DNA of 64,000 nucleotides, from assembly GCA_034509925.1 (NCBI GenBank), contig CM067531.1, positions 6,281,319 to 6,345,318 on the forward strand, written 5' to 3'. A program made the translations under genes and the position numbers. Below the pieces are notes generated by a model. It worked only from the letters and a program-made list of their open reading frames with translations. It ran no database searches and was not told the DNA's origin. Each line of letters starts with the position of its first letter. Positions within the stretch are counted from its first letter, which is position 1. Positions 49,101 through 56,822 of the stretch are shown in pieces. The DNA is from Hirudinaria manillensis (Eukaryota > Annelida > Clitellata > Hirudinida > Hirudinidae).

Positions 49101-52100
49101 GAAAAGAAATTTCAAAGAATTAACAAAACTGATGTGTTTTCCAATAAACAATTTAAAAAAATTTCAAGATTTTGACTAGCATATCCCAATTTAATATAAT
49201 CAGAGATTTGCATACAAAGTTACATGACTTACTATAACTATTTCATGAGTTCAAGTAGTGAATGCCAAACTACACAAAAAATTTTTTTAAATTTTAAAAT
49301 CTGACAGACACAAATTTGATCTTCAAGTCTATGCCCCCCCCCCCCCCTTTATTTTGGGTGAAAGTAACAAATTTTAACATATTCATTAAAATATTTTTCA
49401 TTATTTAGTTCATTTGATACCATCAGATAAGAGAGTATTTTCAAAATTTTTAAATAATTTTTTTTTAATTTTAGTATGCTTGATATTGTCAAATAGGAAA
49501 TATTTAGAATAAAGCAATTATTAAAAAAATTTGAACAAGTGTGTTAATTGCTGTTAGATCTAACTAAAAACTGAACTGTCCATGCATTTTACTGGATTTT
49601 ACAACAACAGTAATTGAGCCTGACCAAGCAATTCAATGGGCAGATATCTTAAACACCATGCTAACTTGCACGACATCATTCAGTTAGCATCATTGTCATT
49701 TTCTCTAGTAGGTAGATATACATGAGCAGACAAAGCAGCATCACAACCAAAGTGACACGCCAATGAGTTCAATAAAGGAGTATAAAACATCATTTGAATA
49801 ATCAATTCCCACTCAAGCGTTAGGATAGAGCTTACCACAAAAACAGCCAAGTGGGATAGATTGACCCAAAATGGGTTTCTTTAAATTAACTCTAATAATG
49901 TTATTGCCTCAACGAGGCATTTAATTGTTTTTCCTAGAGGAAAGGGAACAGCTGTTTTTAATCAGAGCTGAGAGGAAAATAAAATCCCCCATTGGCTTTT
50001 TCAATTTTTCCAGGTAACACACTAAAAAATTAACATGAGGAAGGAAAAATTACAAATTTGCAACTTGAGGAGAACAAAAAATATAAAATAATGCATTGTC
50101 CCCTGCCCTTGGAAAAAGCAAAAATAACTTCACCAAAGATTGAAAGACATATGAGTACATTAAACAATGAAAATCTAGATTGATTTGCATTGTTGTTGAT
50201 CAAATATCTAAAGCTATACATTGATTCCCATAATAAATATTCATTGCATTACCTGTCAAAGAACAACAACAAAAACAATAACTATTGAAACGACGCTACA
50301 GCCTGCTGATGATGGCGATTATGTAACATGTATTACTAATATTCATTGTTATCACCACGATCATCATCATCGTTGATAATAGTTATAACTCATCATAACA
50401 AAGTGATGCTCAGAAAATCTCCCATTCTTTAAACATTGGTTTGGGTTCCTTCAGAATTTTCAGGAAGCCAAAAAAAATTGTTACTGCTGCTTCCTTGGAA
50501 ATAAGTCTCATATTACATTTTGTTGGTTGGTAGGCCTTATTTCTTGAGATGTCTTATACTTAAAAAGGCAATAAGCTGCTGGCATATTTATTGTTTCAAT
50601 GCAGAAAAATCAGCCTGGCCATTTGAACATTTATAAATATATAATCCAAATAAATTATATAGTTTATAATATTATAAATACATGTTTCCAAAGATTCATC
50701 ATAAGGAAAGGCATTTGGAAAAAGTTGTCCCTCCATTCTGCATTCCTAATAAGATTACTCTATGACATAATCTCTTCTAAGGCCAACTTGCAACTCAAGC
50801 AGAAGTGGGGGATAGCTCAAGACACCAGCTGCGAGCTCTACAGAAGCATTCAGTCACTCCGACACTGAGCTTTCATCATGACAGAGTCACTACACATTGC
50901 AATATAAATTCTGCAGGTTGAGGCAGCAAAAACAGCATTCTCCCATGCTCGTGCCCAAGAAATCATGACAACAACAAGAATATATTTCTTAACAGAGCGT
51001 TCAACACAGTATTCAACACAAAAAGAACGTGAATCAAATGAGAGACTTATTGTCCAAAGCCAAAGACTGGACAATTAGGGCAGACCTGCAGGGAGAGAAT
51101 GGTCACCAGGAATTACAGGAATGCAGCAAGTGGCCAGATTTGGTGCTGGTGTTGGCAGCAACTACTCCTTCATTTTGGTTCATCCATTAATGCTTCCTTG
51201 GAAAGATAGAATGGAACTCAGCAATGCTTTAAAGAGTGACTTTTATGAAGAACAGTCAGTAGAGCTAAAGGGAAAGGGATACAATGCCTGTCTGATTGCC
51301 ACAGAAATCAGATCTAGATAGGCAAGTCTACCTAGGCCTCACCAACAGATAAACAAAGCATTTTGTCCAGAATATAGCTGAGGCTACAACCAGCATTGCA
51401 CTGGATCTGGACCACGAAGGATTATCCTGAATTCGGAATTCATGTTCCAAGCTTCTTGATGCAAAATAGCTGTCAGTTCTGGATGGTCAGAACCTACCAT
51501 ACAAGGTAGATTTATCATCTTCAGAATTATTGTCACCATTTTCACATGCTGTTCGACATTCTTCATCCAGTGAAATGAATTCCTGAAAAGTCATATCTGG
51601 AGGAAGAACAGGCAAATTCAGTCTGTAATGCCTCATCCTCAAAGGCTATCTTTCCAGTGGGATAACACTGCCTTCTCCACACAAAATACAAAACTTGATG
51701 TTGTTTCTTCAGTCTATGATGCCTCATCTTCAAAGCCTTCATTTCCAGCCTATAGCTTCTAATGGGACATCACTGCTTTCTCCATACAAAATATAAAACT
51801 TAATGTTGTTTCCTTTGTTACATGACTCAAGCCATTCATGGCTGCCAATAAGTTTGTTGTCCAACTCATTTGAAAGCAGTAAAGCATTTACTTGTACTAA
51901 AAGAAAGGCAGATTCTTTGATCTGGCAGAGCAAAACCATTAAAAGACTCTGGTTTACATCATTATATTGACATTTCATGTCTTTCACTCTCTTGCTCTCA
52001 TTTTTTTGCTCCACATTCCCGTTTCTTTTATATTTCCTCTCTCTTCATTATAATGTTTGACATTTGGTGCCTGCTAACTTCATAACTTGGAGAGTTTTGA

Positions 52101-53794
52101 GATCAAATTGCCCTTTTAAAAACTTTTAGGCACTTCCATTTTCTTTTCTGGTGAAAGTGAATGCCATTTCTGGAAATAGCTAATAATTTGCTGATAACGA
52201 AACAGCCTTAAAACACAAAGAATGAAAGACAAAGGAGTTGGAACAAATCAAAACGAAAGATCAAACATGCTTTACCATGAAAAATGCTTAAAAATTGACA
52301 AATTTAAAGCATTTAAGAAATTTTTGGAAAAAGCAAACATACTTATTTACAGTTTCAGAACCATTTTAGTTAAGTTTGACAGATGCATTGTGTCAAACTG
52401 TATTGGGAAAAAATTGGTTCCTAGAAAAAAGTGGCCCCCAGGTTTTACTATATTTTCAAGTGCTCCAATTCAAAGGTTTTACTGTACTATGTTCACTCTA
52501 ACTGTTGGCAAACCCTTAGTGCATGGCATAACAGATGGGATAATTAATTGCAGGAAAAACTCAAAAAGTTTTAAAGTAATAAAACAAAACATCTGGACAT
52601 CCTAAACAACTTTACATTATTGAGATATCACACAATTTTGACTTCAAGATATTTTTGAATGTTCTTGATTTTCATACAAATTCAATGAAAATGAGGAAAA
52701 AATATTTAAGCAAAATTGATATATGCAAACAGCAAGTCATATTTAAAGCATTTTCCATGCAAGATGCATGACAAGGCTATTTCAATCACATTATGAAGTT
52801 ATTTTGTTTATTTTTTATTTAAACTACTTTATGTAAAACACATACTTCGAGCAAAAGTTAGCTAAGATGATTACAATCCTGAAGTAATGCAGTCACAGCA
52901 CCAACAATTATAAATTCTAAATATCAAATTAAATTCTTACTGTCTAGAAGATCTCTGATTTTGTCCATATATATTTCAAAATACGAAACCTGAACATGCA
53001 CATGCATTTGAAGTGTTTATTTATTCATTTTGGTTAAATCATGCACATGCAGAGCCAGTGACTAACTTTTATGTGGAACTCTATGTTTTCATTCATTTGA
53101 TATATATATCCAAAAATATCCCCAATTATTCTTGGGATTATTCCACTCATCATAGAGTTTCCAATCTCTCCCTACAAAATAAATCTCAACTTTACGACAT
53201 TCACATTACAATCCGATTGAAATCATAAAAAATGACCTCCATGGTGTGTGTTTTTCCACTTGCAGTTTGCCCATATGCAAAGATGGTACCATTATAACCA
53301 GAAAGGACATCTAAATAATCCATCATTAATATAAATTAATCACCTGATCAATCTATTGAATAGTAATTCAGTTACAAATCAGAATACAATAACAGAAAAC
53401 AATAAAAATTGCCTTTGACTATAGGCTTTGCAACTGTTATATAAACCTCCTCTTGGGTGACTTCTGGTTTATAAACTCTATCATAAGTAAAGTTCTTTCC
53501 CTGTGAAACATTACATATGTTATCTCAGTAGCTTGAGATGGGAACGATTAGCAAATGACACAGTAGTTCAAACTTAAGCTTATTAACATAATTCTCGTTA
53601 GTAAAGACAAGATAACTTAATTTAGTTAGTTTTACAACGTGAATAGAACATTTAGAAGAACCTACCCCTATAGATACCGCCTCATCTGACAAAAATTTTA
53701 ATATGAATCTGCTGCCTGCTCTCTCCTCAGCATCATTTAACGGTCTGACTCTACAAATAACCTTTATGTTGCACTCCGCAGGTCCCTCACTCAT
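22124..53794 (-). CDS. KIF5: Kinesin-1 heavy chain (KIF5/KHC), complete
   Basis: Plus-end-directed microtubule motor. Coding exons in transcript order: 53794-53666, 53500-53413, 53310-53237, 53171-53067, 52989-52941, 49092-49037, 48946-48859, 43443-43319, 43254-43150, 31270-31125, 29879-29731, 29565-29393, 29045-28770, 28695-28555, 27165-26971, 26911-26794, 26310-26127, 25055-24821, 24436-24332, 23802-23666, 22295-22124. They total 2850 nt, 949 aa, in phase throughout (human KIF5B 963). Visible: [13 protein letters not shown] start, P-loop GQTASGKT (86-93), switch [10 protein letters not shown] (199-207), switch II DLAGSEK (232-238), [15 protein letters not shown], neck and stalk coiled coils, [14 protein letters not shown], cargo/light-chain region QKQKISFLE, and the autoinhibitory tail, which reads IVKPIR where IAKPIR is usual. 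Intron 2 uses a GC donor. The long introns are packed with transposons. Confidence 0.97.
22540..22870 (+). mobile_element. R2-like retrotransposon relic, C-terminal fragment
   Basis: Degraded coding sequence resembling the C-terminal part of the 805-aa element at 57060-59477: [17 protein letters not shown], then KCRLC (CCHC region) and, after a deletion, [15 protein letters not shown] against [15 protein letters not shown]. It lies just beyond the 5' edge of the last kinesin coding exon, inside the last intron, antisense to the gene. Confidence 0.6.
25209..25378. repeat. Perfect 53-bp inverted repeat in a kinesin intron
   Basis: Arms 25209-25261 and 25326-25378 are exact reverse complements by eye over 53 bases (left arm starts tatattttatcaagcatatt). 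They are separated by 64 bases that include a TA repeat. The transcript would form a long perfect hairpin. There is no coding capacity. It is probably a recent foldback or MITE-like duplication. Confidence 0.9.
27665..27965 (+). other. RS-rich coding-like block (SR-protein-like fragment)
   Basis: In one plus-strand frame this stretch reads as an arginine-serine domain: [37 protein letters not shown], then [13 protein letters not shown] and [11 protein letters not shown], ending at a stop after VEEHSQ. RS domains belong to splicing factors. There is no start codon or splice context I can defend. It lies directly upstream of a Gypsy-type pol end and LTR, so it may be captured or retroposed host sequence, or an unusual element-encoded domain. 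Confidence 0.45.
28005..28273 (+). mobile_element. Gypsy-type 3' end: pol terminus, polypurine tract and LTR
   Basis: A short frame [15 protein letters not shown] resembles the end of Gypsy/Ty3 Pol. It is followed by a polypurine tract (gagggggagg) and an LTR beginning TGTTGTGGATATTG at about 28098 and ending ACAACA at about 28273. The same LTR occurs inverted at 34548-34744, which defines its ends. Confidence 0.72.
30399..30430 (+). mobile_element. hAT terminal inverted repeat
   Basis: CAGGGGTCAGCAACCTTTTT matches the widespread hAT terminal sequence. I could not find the partner end, so only the terminus is annotated. It lies in the kinesin intron between 29879 and 31125. Confidence 0.4.
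32235..32550 (+). mobile_element. R2-like retrotransposon 3' UTR, subfamily shared with 39440-39875
   Basis: It shares ggtggcttcgcttcagt, cagtctggcaagtgact and agagagccttcca with 39600-39700. It then enters the conserved terminal RNA module (gatcaccggatgcggccc, aaagggccgaagcc, ctcctctgaggagagctcc) but with its outer helix degenerated. It ends ggagtttctaac. Only the 3' end is present. Confidence 0.65.
32556..33078 (+). mobile_element. LINE 3' end with poly(A) tail
   Basis: An 85-codon frame ends with the usual LINE C-terminal pattern ([29 protein letters not shown]). It is followed by a 3' UTR also present at 16833-16963 and a poly(A) run at about 33066-33079. The LINE body starts immediately after the R2-like 3' end. 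Confidence 0.75.
33740..33965 (-). mobile_element. CR1-like LINE C-terminal fragment
   Basis: The minus strand contains [14 protein letters not shown] sequence and a [10 protein letters not shown] stretch. This matches the end of CR1-type ORF2, where a short C-terminal exon-like block precedes the stop. Heavily decayed. Confidence 0.45.
34020..34235 (+). mobile_element. CR1-like LINE RT fragment (motifs 1-2)
   Basis: The frame [36 protein letters not shown], then [12 protein letters not shown] corresponds to the N-terminal part of a CR1/L2 reverse transcriptase. It is abruptly broken on both sides. Confidence 0.75.
34548..34744 (-). mobile_element. Gypsy-type LTR, inverted copy of the 28098 LTR
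   Basis: It begins tgttgtatcttaaattactt and ends ccgcaacag on the plus strand. This is the reverse complement of the LTR at 28098-28273 with scattered differences. No internal Gypsy sequence is attached, so it is probably a solo LTR or a truncated copy. Confidence 0.75.
34745..35155 (+). mobile_element. LINE endonuclease-domain fragment
   Basis: The frame contains [14 protein letters not shown] and [13 protein letters not shown]. The LD-V (strand) and GRSDH motifs mark the C-terminal end of the apurinic-like endonuclease of non-LTR retrotransposons. The copy has stops and frame changes. Confidence 0.65.
35250..35770 (+). mobile_element. R2-like 3' UTR (subfamily shared with 37420-37935)
   Basis: It aligns over about 500 bases with 37420-37935. 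Shared blocks include aaaaccacctctc, ttttatatgcaacg/ttttataggcaacg, gctcaaccaat, ggaagac and cctctctgaggatt. No coding part is attached. It carries copy D of the terminal RNA module. Confidence 0.75.
35636..35743 (+). ncRNA. Conserved 3'-terminal RNA module of R2-like elements, copy D
   Basis: Outer helix ACUGACAGGAA with UUCCUGUCAGU (11 bp). Inner stem AGAGGU with ACCUCU, placed between an AUC triplet and CUGAGGA. UGGCCC pairs with GGGCCA. The purine before AAA is A, not G, so the hammerhead-like core is imperfect here. Confidence 0.6.
35779..36095. mobile_element. Mixed R2-like fragments
   Basis: 35779-35818 (cctcccttttgaactgctgt) is an antisense fragment of the RT region of the element at 56690-59477. 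Sequence at 36020-36090 (aatcctctgaagatctctgc, then caagagtttcaa) is a sense-strand 3' end lacking the 5' half of the terminal module. The middle is unassigned. Confidence 0.5.
36616..36668 (+). mobile_element. Gypsy-type LTR fragment
   Basis: tgttcacttttggttgtggt and flanks match the first part of the LTR at 40349-40490. It breaks off where the R2-like copy begins, so that element probably inserted into the LTR or joined it by rearrangement. Confidence 0.5.
36675..37935 (+). mobile_element. R2-like retrotransposon relic, C-terminal half plus 3' UTR
   Basis: Coding remains match the C-terminal third of the 805-aa protein in several frames: [47 protein letters not shown], then a [16 protein letters not shown] endonuclease motif near 37080 and AELTVPWE near 37125. 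Frameshifts and stops make it dead. The long 3' UTR (37330-37935) matches 35250-35770 and carries copy E of the terminal RNA module. Confidence 0.8.
37802..37913 (+). ncRNA. Conserved 3'-terminal RNA module, copy E
   Basis: Outer helix CCGACAAGAA with UUCUUGUCGG (10 bp, four pairs changed on both strands relative to copy A or B). GAACGU pairs with ACGUUU. AGAGGU pairs with ACCUCU. The core GUC, GAAA and CUGAGGA are all present. Confidence 0.65.
37936..38470 (+). mobile_element. Gypsy/Ty3 pol fragment (RT end and RNase H)
   Basis: Frames with [30 protein letters not shown], then [19 protein letters not shown] with KPLMSIF match the RT thumb and RNase H junction of Ty3/Gypsy polyproteins. Several frameshifts and stops. 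Nothing was assigned in 38471-39119 apart from a 137-codon frame of unknown origin. Confidence 0.75.
39120..39405 (+). mobile_element. LINE C-terminal fragment
   Basis: [18 protein letters not shown] followed by [10 protein letters not shown] is the typical C-terminal block of CR1/jockey-type ORF2. Its probable 3' tail (tgaatgaatatgaata, about 40045) lies beyond an R2-like 3' UTR, suggesting nested insertion. Confidence 0.6.
39440..39875 (+). mobile_element. R2-like 3' UTR inserted in LINE sequence
   Basis: Second member of the subfamily at 32235-32550. It carries copy C of the terminal RNA module and ends gaggagaaatttc. No coding part is attached. Confidence 0.65.
39742..39840 (+). ncRNA. 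Conserved 3'-terminal RNA module, copy C
   Basis: Outer helix GACAGGGA with UCCCUGUC. CGGCCC faces GGGCCA. CGUC, AAAACG and CUGAGGA are present, but a short deletion before CGUC shortens the stem III equivalent, and A replaces the G of GAAA. Confidence 0.55.
40060..40490 (+). mobile_element. Gypsy-type 3' end with polypurine tract and LTR
   Basis: The decayed end of pol is followed by aaaagggggagg and an LTR starting TGTTGTGCAGTAGTTGAACG. A partial copy of the same LTR is at 36616-36668. The LTR's right end is approximate. Confidence 0.65.
40491..42239. other. Kinesin intron, no element recognised
   Basis: AT-rich sequence without a convincing open frame, repeat end or structured element. 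Confidence 0.4.
42240..42600 (+). mobile_element. Second type of REL retrotransposon, C-terminal fragment
   Basis: One frame reads [20 protein letters not shown] and, after frameshifts, [20 protein letters not shown] with PLDEVHSSK. The C-x-H-x-C spacing followed by an endonuclease-like strand resembles NeSL/Utopia-type elements. It is clearly different from the ELTVPWE family elsewhere in the window. Confidence 0.5.
44499..44621. mobile_element. 123-bp MITE with perfect 13-bp terminal inverted repeats
   Basis: aagtagggatgta at 44499-44511 and tacatccctactt at 44609-44621 are exact reverse complements. TAGGGATG ends are common in hAT MITEs. There is no clear target-site duplication. Confidence 0.6.
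44700..46345 (+). mobile_element. LINE with near-complete RT, broken into three frames
   Basis: In order: [18 protein letters not shown] and [20 protein letters not shown] (RT motifs 1-2), [34 protein letters not shown], a [10 protein letters not shown] segment where the usual ADD is altered, and a C-terminal region with [20 protein letters not shown]. Frame changes separate the blocks. It is CR1/Rex1/jockey-like; I do not assign a clade. It lies in the kinesin intron between 43443 and 48859. Confidence 0.8.
46370..48566 (+). mobile_element. R2-like retrotransposon, 5'-truncated copy B with target-site duplication
   Basis: Nearly identical to the element at 56690-59477. It starts at the IPYLLYKRC position of the RT. 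It is frameshifted near 46795 (after GSVPHQLP), has an internal deletion of roughly 500 bases near 47340 (MTDGLK joined to the sequence before VQTKAAM), and other lesions. The 3' UTR is intact. It is flanked by a 15-bp direct repeat, aataattaatttaaa, at 46355-46369 and 48567-48581, a clean target-primed insertion footprint. Confidence 0.9.
48429..48540 (+). ncRNA. Conserved 3'-terminal RNA module, copy B
   Basis: Outer helix UCUGGCAGGGA with UCCCUGCCAGA (11 bp). It differs from copy A by a compensated A-U to G-C pair. AGGAUU pairs perfectly with AAUCCU, and GAGUGU with ACACUU. GUC and CUGAGGA are present, but GAAA has become AAAA. Confidence 0.65.
50700..51430 (+). mobile_element. Older R2-like relic, C-terminal part
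   Basis: It aligns with residues of about 555-800 of the 805-aa protein: [49 protein letters not shown] and [15 protein letters not shown] segments, then [15 protein letters not shown]. Many stops. No recognisable 3' module remains. Confidence 0.75.
51430..52495 (-). mobile_element. Pogo/Tigger-type DNA transposon relic
   Basis: A minus-strand frame at 52014-51739 contains [20 protein letters not shown] followed by [11 protein letters not shown]. This matches the CENP-B-like N-terminal DNA-binding domain of pogo/Tigger transposases. A second minus-strand stretch at about 51600-51430 ([19 protein letters not shown]) resembles the acidic C-terminus. The catalytic DDE region between is missing. 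Sequence at 52415-52495 has the look of the terminal region (agtaaaacctttgaattgga on the minus strand), which also explains the 127-codon plus-strand frame there. Confidence 0.55.
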
Positions 53795-54827
53795 CTTAAG
53801 TCGAAATTGGATGTCCTGAGTAATGCGAATTAGTATTCAGATGATGTTCTAAAAGGCAAACTACTAACTAGCAAAGCAAATATTACCAGACGACGCACAC
53901 ACGCACCACGGCCGAAAACTGTTTGGGGCAATGTTCGTGAGAGCAGTTAAATAAATTGAGCAGTTAAATAAACTGATCTCAATGTTAATATTTTCAAAAA
54001 ATTATTTTGCTAAAATAAGTGAAAAATCCAGCGATCACCAAAGCTTTTCATTAATATGCGAGAACTTGAAAAAGTAAAAAATAAATCATAAAAATCGAGC
54101 CAGCCACGTATAACCAAATCCAACCCAAGTAAAATGGCAAATTATTTTATTTAAAACCTCCAAAAAGCCATAGCAAATAAATTTGATATTCATAAATCAC
54201 ATCTGGAAGGTTATAATCGTCCAGCTGAGGGTCAGCGACAACGAATTAAACATACTATTTATTCTTCAGAGGTGGAGCTATGTGTAATACCTCCCTCTAA
54301 CCGCAACCGTGAAATTATATGCATATGCGACGAGCACTAACAATAAACCAAATCGCCCAATCAAAAGCCGAATCAATATTAATGAGATGTAATTACATAT
54401 AAATAACCGCGGAGTCCCAAAATTACTAAGTGAAAGATAAAGTCTATTGAACAACTGTTTAGTTCGGGAAGCTAAATATTTGAATATTTTCAAGGATGCC
54501 TGGAATGCTGGAGCGTCCGGATTGTCCTATCTTATTTCTTGACCTTGTTTTACCGGTTTTGCTTGGTACTCTTGAAATGTCGTAAATATATCGGATAAAC
54601 TACATTAATGACAATATAAATAGAATTAGTTAATTACCTAGATCGGTGTTACAACACTGCGAACGAAGCTTAAACTTGCGGTATACCCTCGAATGGGTTC
54701 ACTTTTCGCGGTCCCGGATTTCTGTTCGTTCCGTTCGTCACATGTTTATATTCAGGAAGATTAGGAACTTTTCCAGTGGAACAATATAATCCAATAAGCA
54801 CTTTTAAGCACATTTAGATTCACAGTT
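53795..54827. other. Upstream flank of the kinesin gene
   Basis: Probable 5' UTR and promoter of the minus-strand kinesin gene. No clear TATA box or further coding exon. The short frames here have no family resemblance. Confidence 0.4.
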
Positions 54828-56470
54828 GAGACCTGAAAGGGCCGGCCCGGCCCGCTAAAGCCTGCCAAAGCCCGGCCTGGGGCTACCAGACCTCAGACAA
54901 ATTATCCATGGAGTTTCATTCACATTCAAATTTTACTTCACAAGACTATTTAAATTTTATTAAGTGAGTATAGAAACGAAATAAATTAAGACTTTGAGCA
55001 ATTACATGCCATGGTTTTTCAGAAAACTAGACAAAAGTGTGAAACAATGGATGCGGTGTTATTTTTGTATTATAATAACAAAAATTCATAGATCTATTAA
55101 ACATGATTTTGCTTTCAGACTTATATAGTGTTGTGTGATTATTAAGATATTGTATGCGATGGATGCTTAATTCGAGCGGGCCTGTGCGGTCAGGTTTTTA
55201 AAACGGTAAGTGGTGGGACTCTTACCTAACTTTCACATTTAATGGGCCGGGCATGATAAATGTGATAATCTTTTATCTTTATTAGAAAAGAAACGCACTA
55301 TCGCTGTGGTCTAGCGGTAGAAAGATCTTAAAGAACTGAAAACGCCGGCAATAAATTATATAGAACAACAAATTTCTGTTTTAGAAAAGACTCCAGCAGT
55401 GCCAGTACTAGAGGCATGTGAAGAAGAAACATTCTGGGACACAACAAGAGCTTCATAATTACCTGGAAATTGCCAGTCTTTATGAAAGAATAGATTTATT
55501 AAACTTCTGGAAAGAACACACGGAGTCTCACCCCAATCTGTAATACTGGCACAGGACTTATTCTTTGTCACAGTGTCTTCTCTTTCTTTCACTTAACAAA
55601 CTTTTAAGTTCACTTTTTAAAGAATTTGAAAATAGAGGAAGTTAACGTGCAGATTAAAATTAAAACTACAATTTGAAAATAGGAAAACAGGTAATAATAA
55701 CTTGAATAAGTTAAAACAATATGTTATATAATATAACTATAAAATATGTCTTAAGTTTTAGAACAATCCTAACTTTTACTAGGCTTCTAGCATCGAAACT
55801 AAGAAAGGAAAGATACTCACCATTGTTGAAAGGGCCTTACGAAAGCATAATTCTTCAATTTTATTTACAGAATTCGAAGCCTGAACTCTCGTCTGCTCAA
55901 TATTGTAATCGACAGCGGAATCAAAATATATCTTTTGCTATAGAAACGAAATAAATTAAGACTTTGAGGGCAATCTTACTGAATCAGGGTCAGTGTCCTC
56001 GGCAAGCTATTCAAATTTCCTAAAAATTAAAATCATCCTTGGATTCCTCCCCTTCCGGCATTATAAAGTCCTGGTACAACTTCGCCAGAATTTTATTTTA
56101 TTGATTTGTTATTGCTTCAGTTTCACTGGCAATAATGTTGATAACTTAGACTTAGACATGAACATTGCCAGCTTTCATGAAGATTAAGTTTTGATGTTAA
56201 AATCTAATAGATATTTGCTCGTTCGCCTCGTCAAGTGCTAATATGAAAGCTTGGTTTTGAATCTGTTGAATTCGGCCAGACATCCATCCTAACATCAACC
56301 TTATTTTGCACGACGAACATCAGAGTTGAAACAGAAATTCAGTCTATCACCATATCATTGAACATTTGTATTAAATTTTTGTTCACGTTGAATCTATTTT
56401 TGATTGTTAGACACAGTCATAGCCTGTTAGAGGGCCAAGGCGCGCTGCTTGGCTCGGGCCTGTGTTTTAA
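54828..56470. mobile_element. Composite hAT-like DNA transposon relic
   Basis: The left edge repeats the GC-rich-ended unit also found at 2223-2530. At about 55340-55610 one plus-strand frame reads LLERTHGVSPQSVILAQDL and FFVTVSSLSFT, reminiscent of the hAT C-terminal dimerisation block. A 40-base piece of the left edge (atagaaacgaaataaattaa) is repeated at about 55940. Another GC-rich end (gggccaaggcgcgctgcttgg) is at about 56430. The internal structure is unclear. Confidence 0.4.
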
Positions 56471-56554
56471 AGGGGTATCGATAATAAGAATAATAAATTG
56501 AAATTATAATACTGAAAATTGTAATTCTATTCTAAAGAAACAAAAAGAGAGTAA

Positions 56555-56661
56555 TGGATTTAAGTGATGAAATGGTATTTTGGTCATAGATTTATATATT
56601 GATATATAAATGTAATATCATATAGTGGATTTAAGTGATGAAATGGTATTTTGGTCATAGA
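56555..56661. repeat. Direct repeat of 36 bases, 71-bp spacing, at the 3' flank of the R2-like element
   Basis: tggatttaagtgatgaaatg and the following 16 bases occur at 56555-56590 and again at 56626-56661. The second copy runs straight into the TA microsatellite abutting the retrotransposon 3' end. Confidence 0.85.
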
Positions 56662-56710
56662 TATATATATATATATATATATATATTGATAGAAACTCTT
56701 GAACGAGCGT

Positions 56711-56822
56711 TCTGACAGGGATCTTCAGAGGAATGGCCCCTTCTACGAGTGTTTCGGCCCTGAATCCTGACACTCTCGGGGGCTGGGCCGCATCCGTTGA
56801 TCAAGCGGATGTCCCTGTCAGA
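56711..56822 (-). ncRNA. Conserved 3'-terminal RNA module, copy A (hammerhead-like core in pseudoknot order)
   Basis: Reading the minus strand: outer helix UCUGACAGGGA (from 56822) with UCCCUGUCAGA (to 56711), 11 bp. Hairpin CAUCCG/CGGAUG. Helix CGGCCC/GGGCCG. GAGUGU pairs with ACACUC (stem III equivalent) and is followed by the GUC triplet (56771-56769). AGGAUU pairs with AUUCCU with one mismatch (stem I equivalent), directly followed by CUGAAGA (56728-56722). GAAA is at 56755-56752. All three hammerhead core strands are intact, but the strand order gives a pseudoknot, unlike a standard hammerhead. Role inferred: recognition of the RNA 3' end by the element's RT, possibly with self-cleavage. 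Confidence 0.7.

Noticed and set aside
49334..49347. Poly-C run and other homopolymers or microsatellites (6449-6480, 20496-20518)
   Set aside because: Simple low-complexity tracts without further structure; the last is explained as a LINE tail.
52222..52605. 127-codon plus-strand open frame
   Set aside because: Its second half overlaps the terminal region of a pogo-like element and the sequence looks random.
55299..55330. tRNA-like A box (gtggtctagcggtag)
   Set aside because: No B box or cloverleaf follows; at most a tRNA-derived fragment or chance match.
56711..56822. HDV-like ribozyme interpretation of the 3' module
   Set aside because: The outer helix and strand order do not fit the P1-P2-P3-P1-P4-P2 order of HDV-like ribozymes; the hammerhead strand motifs fit better.
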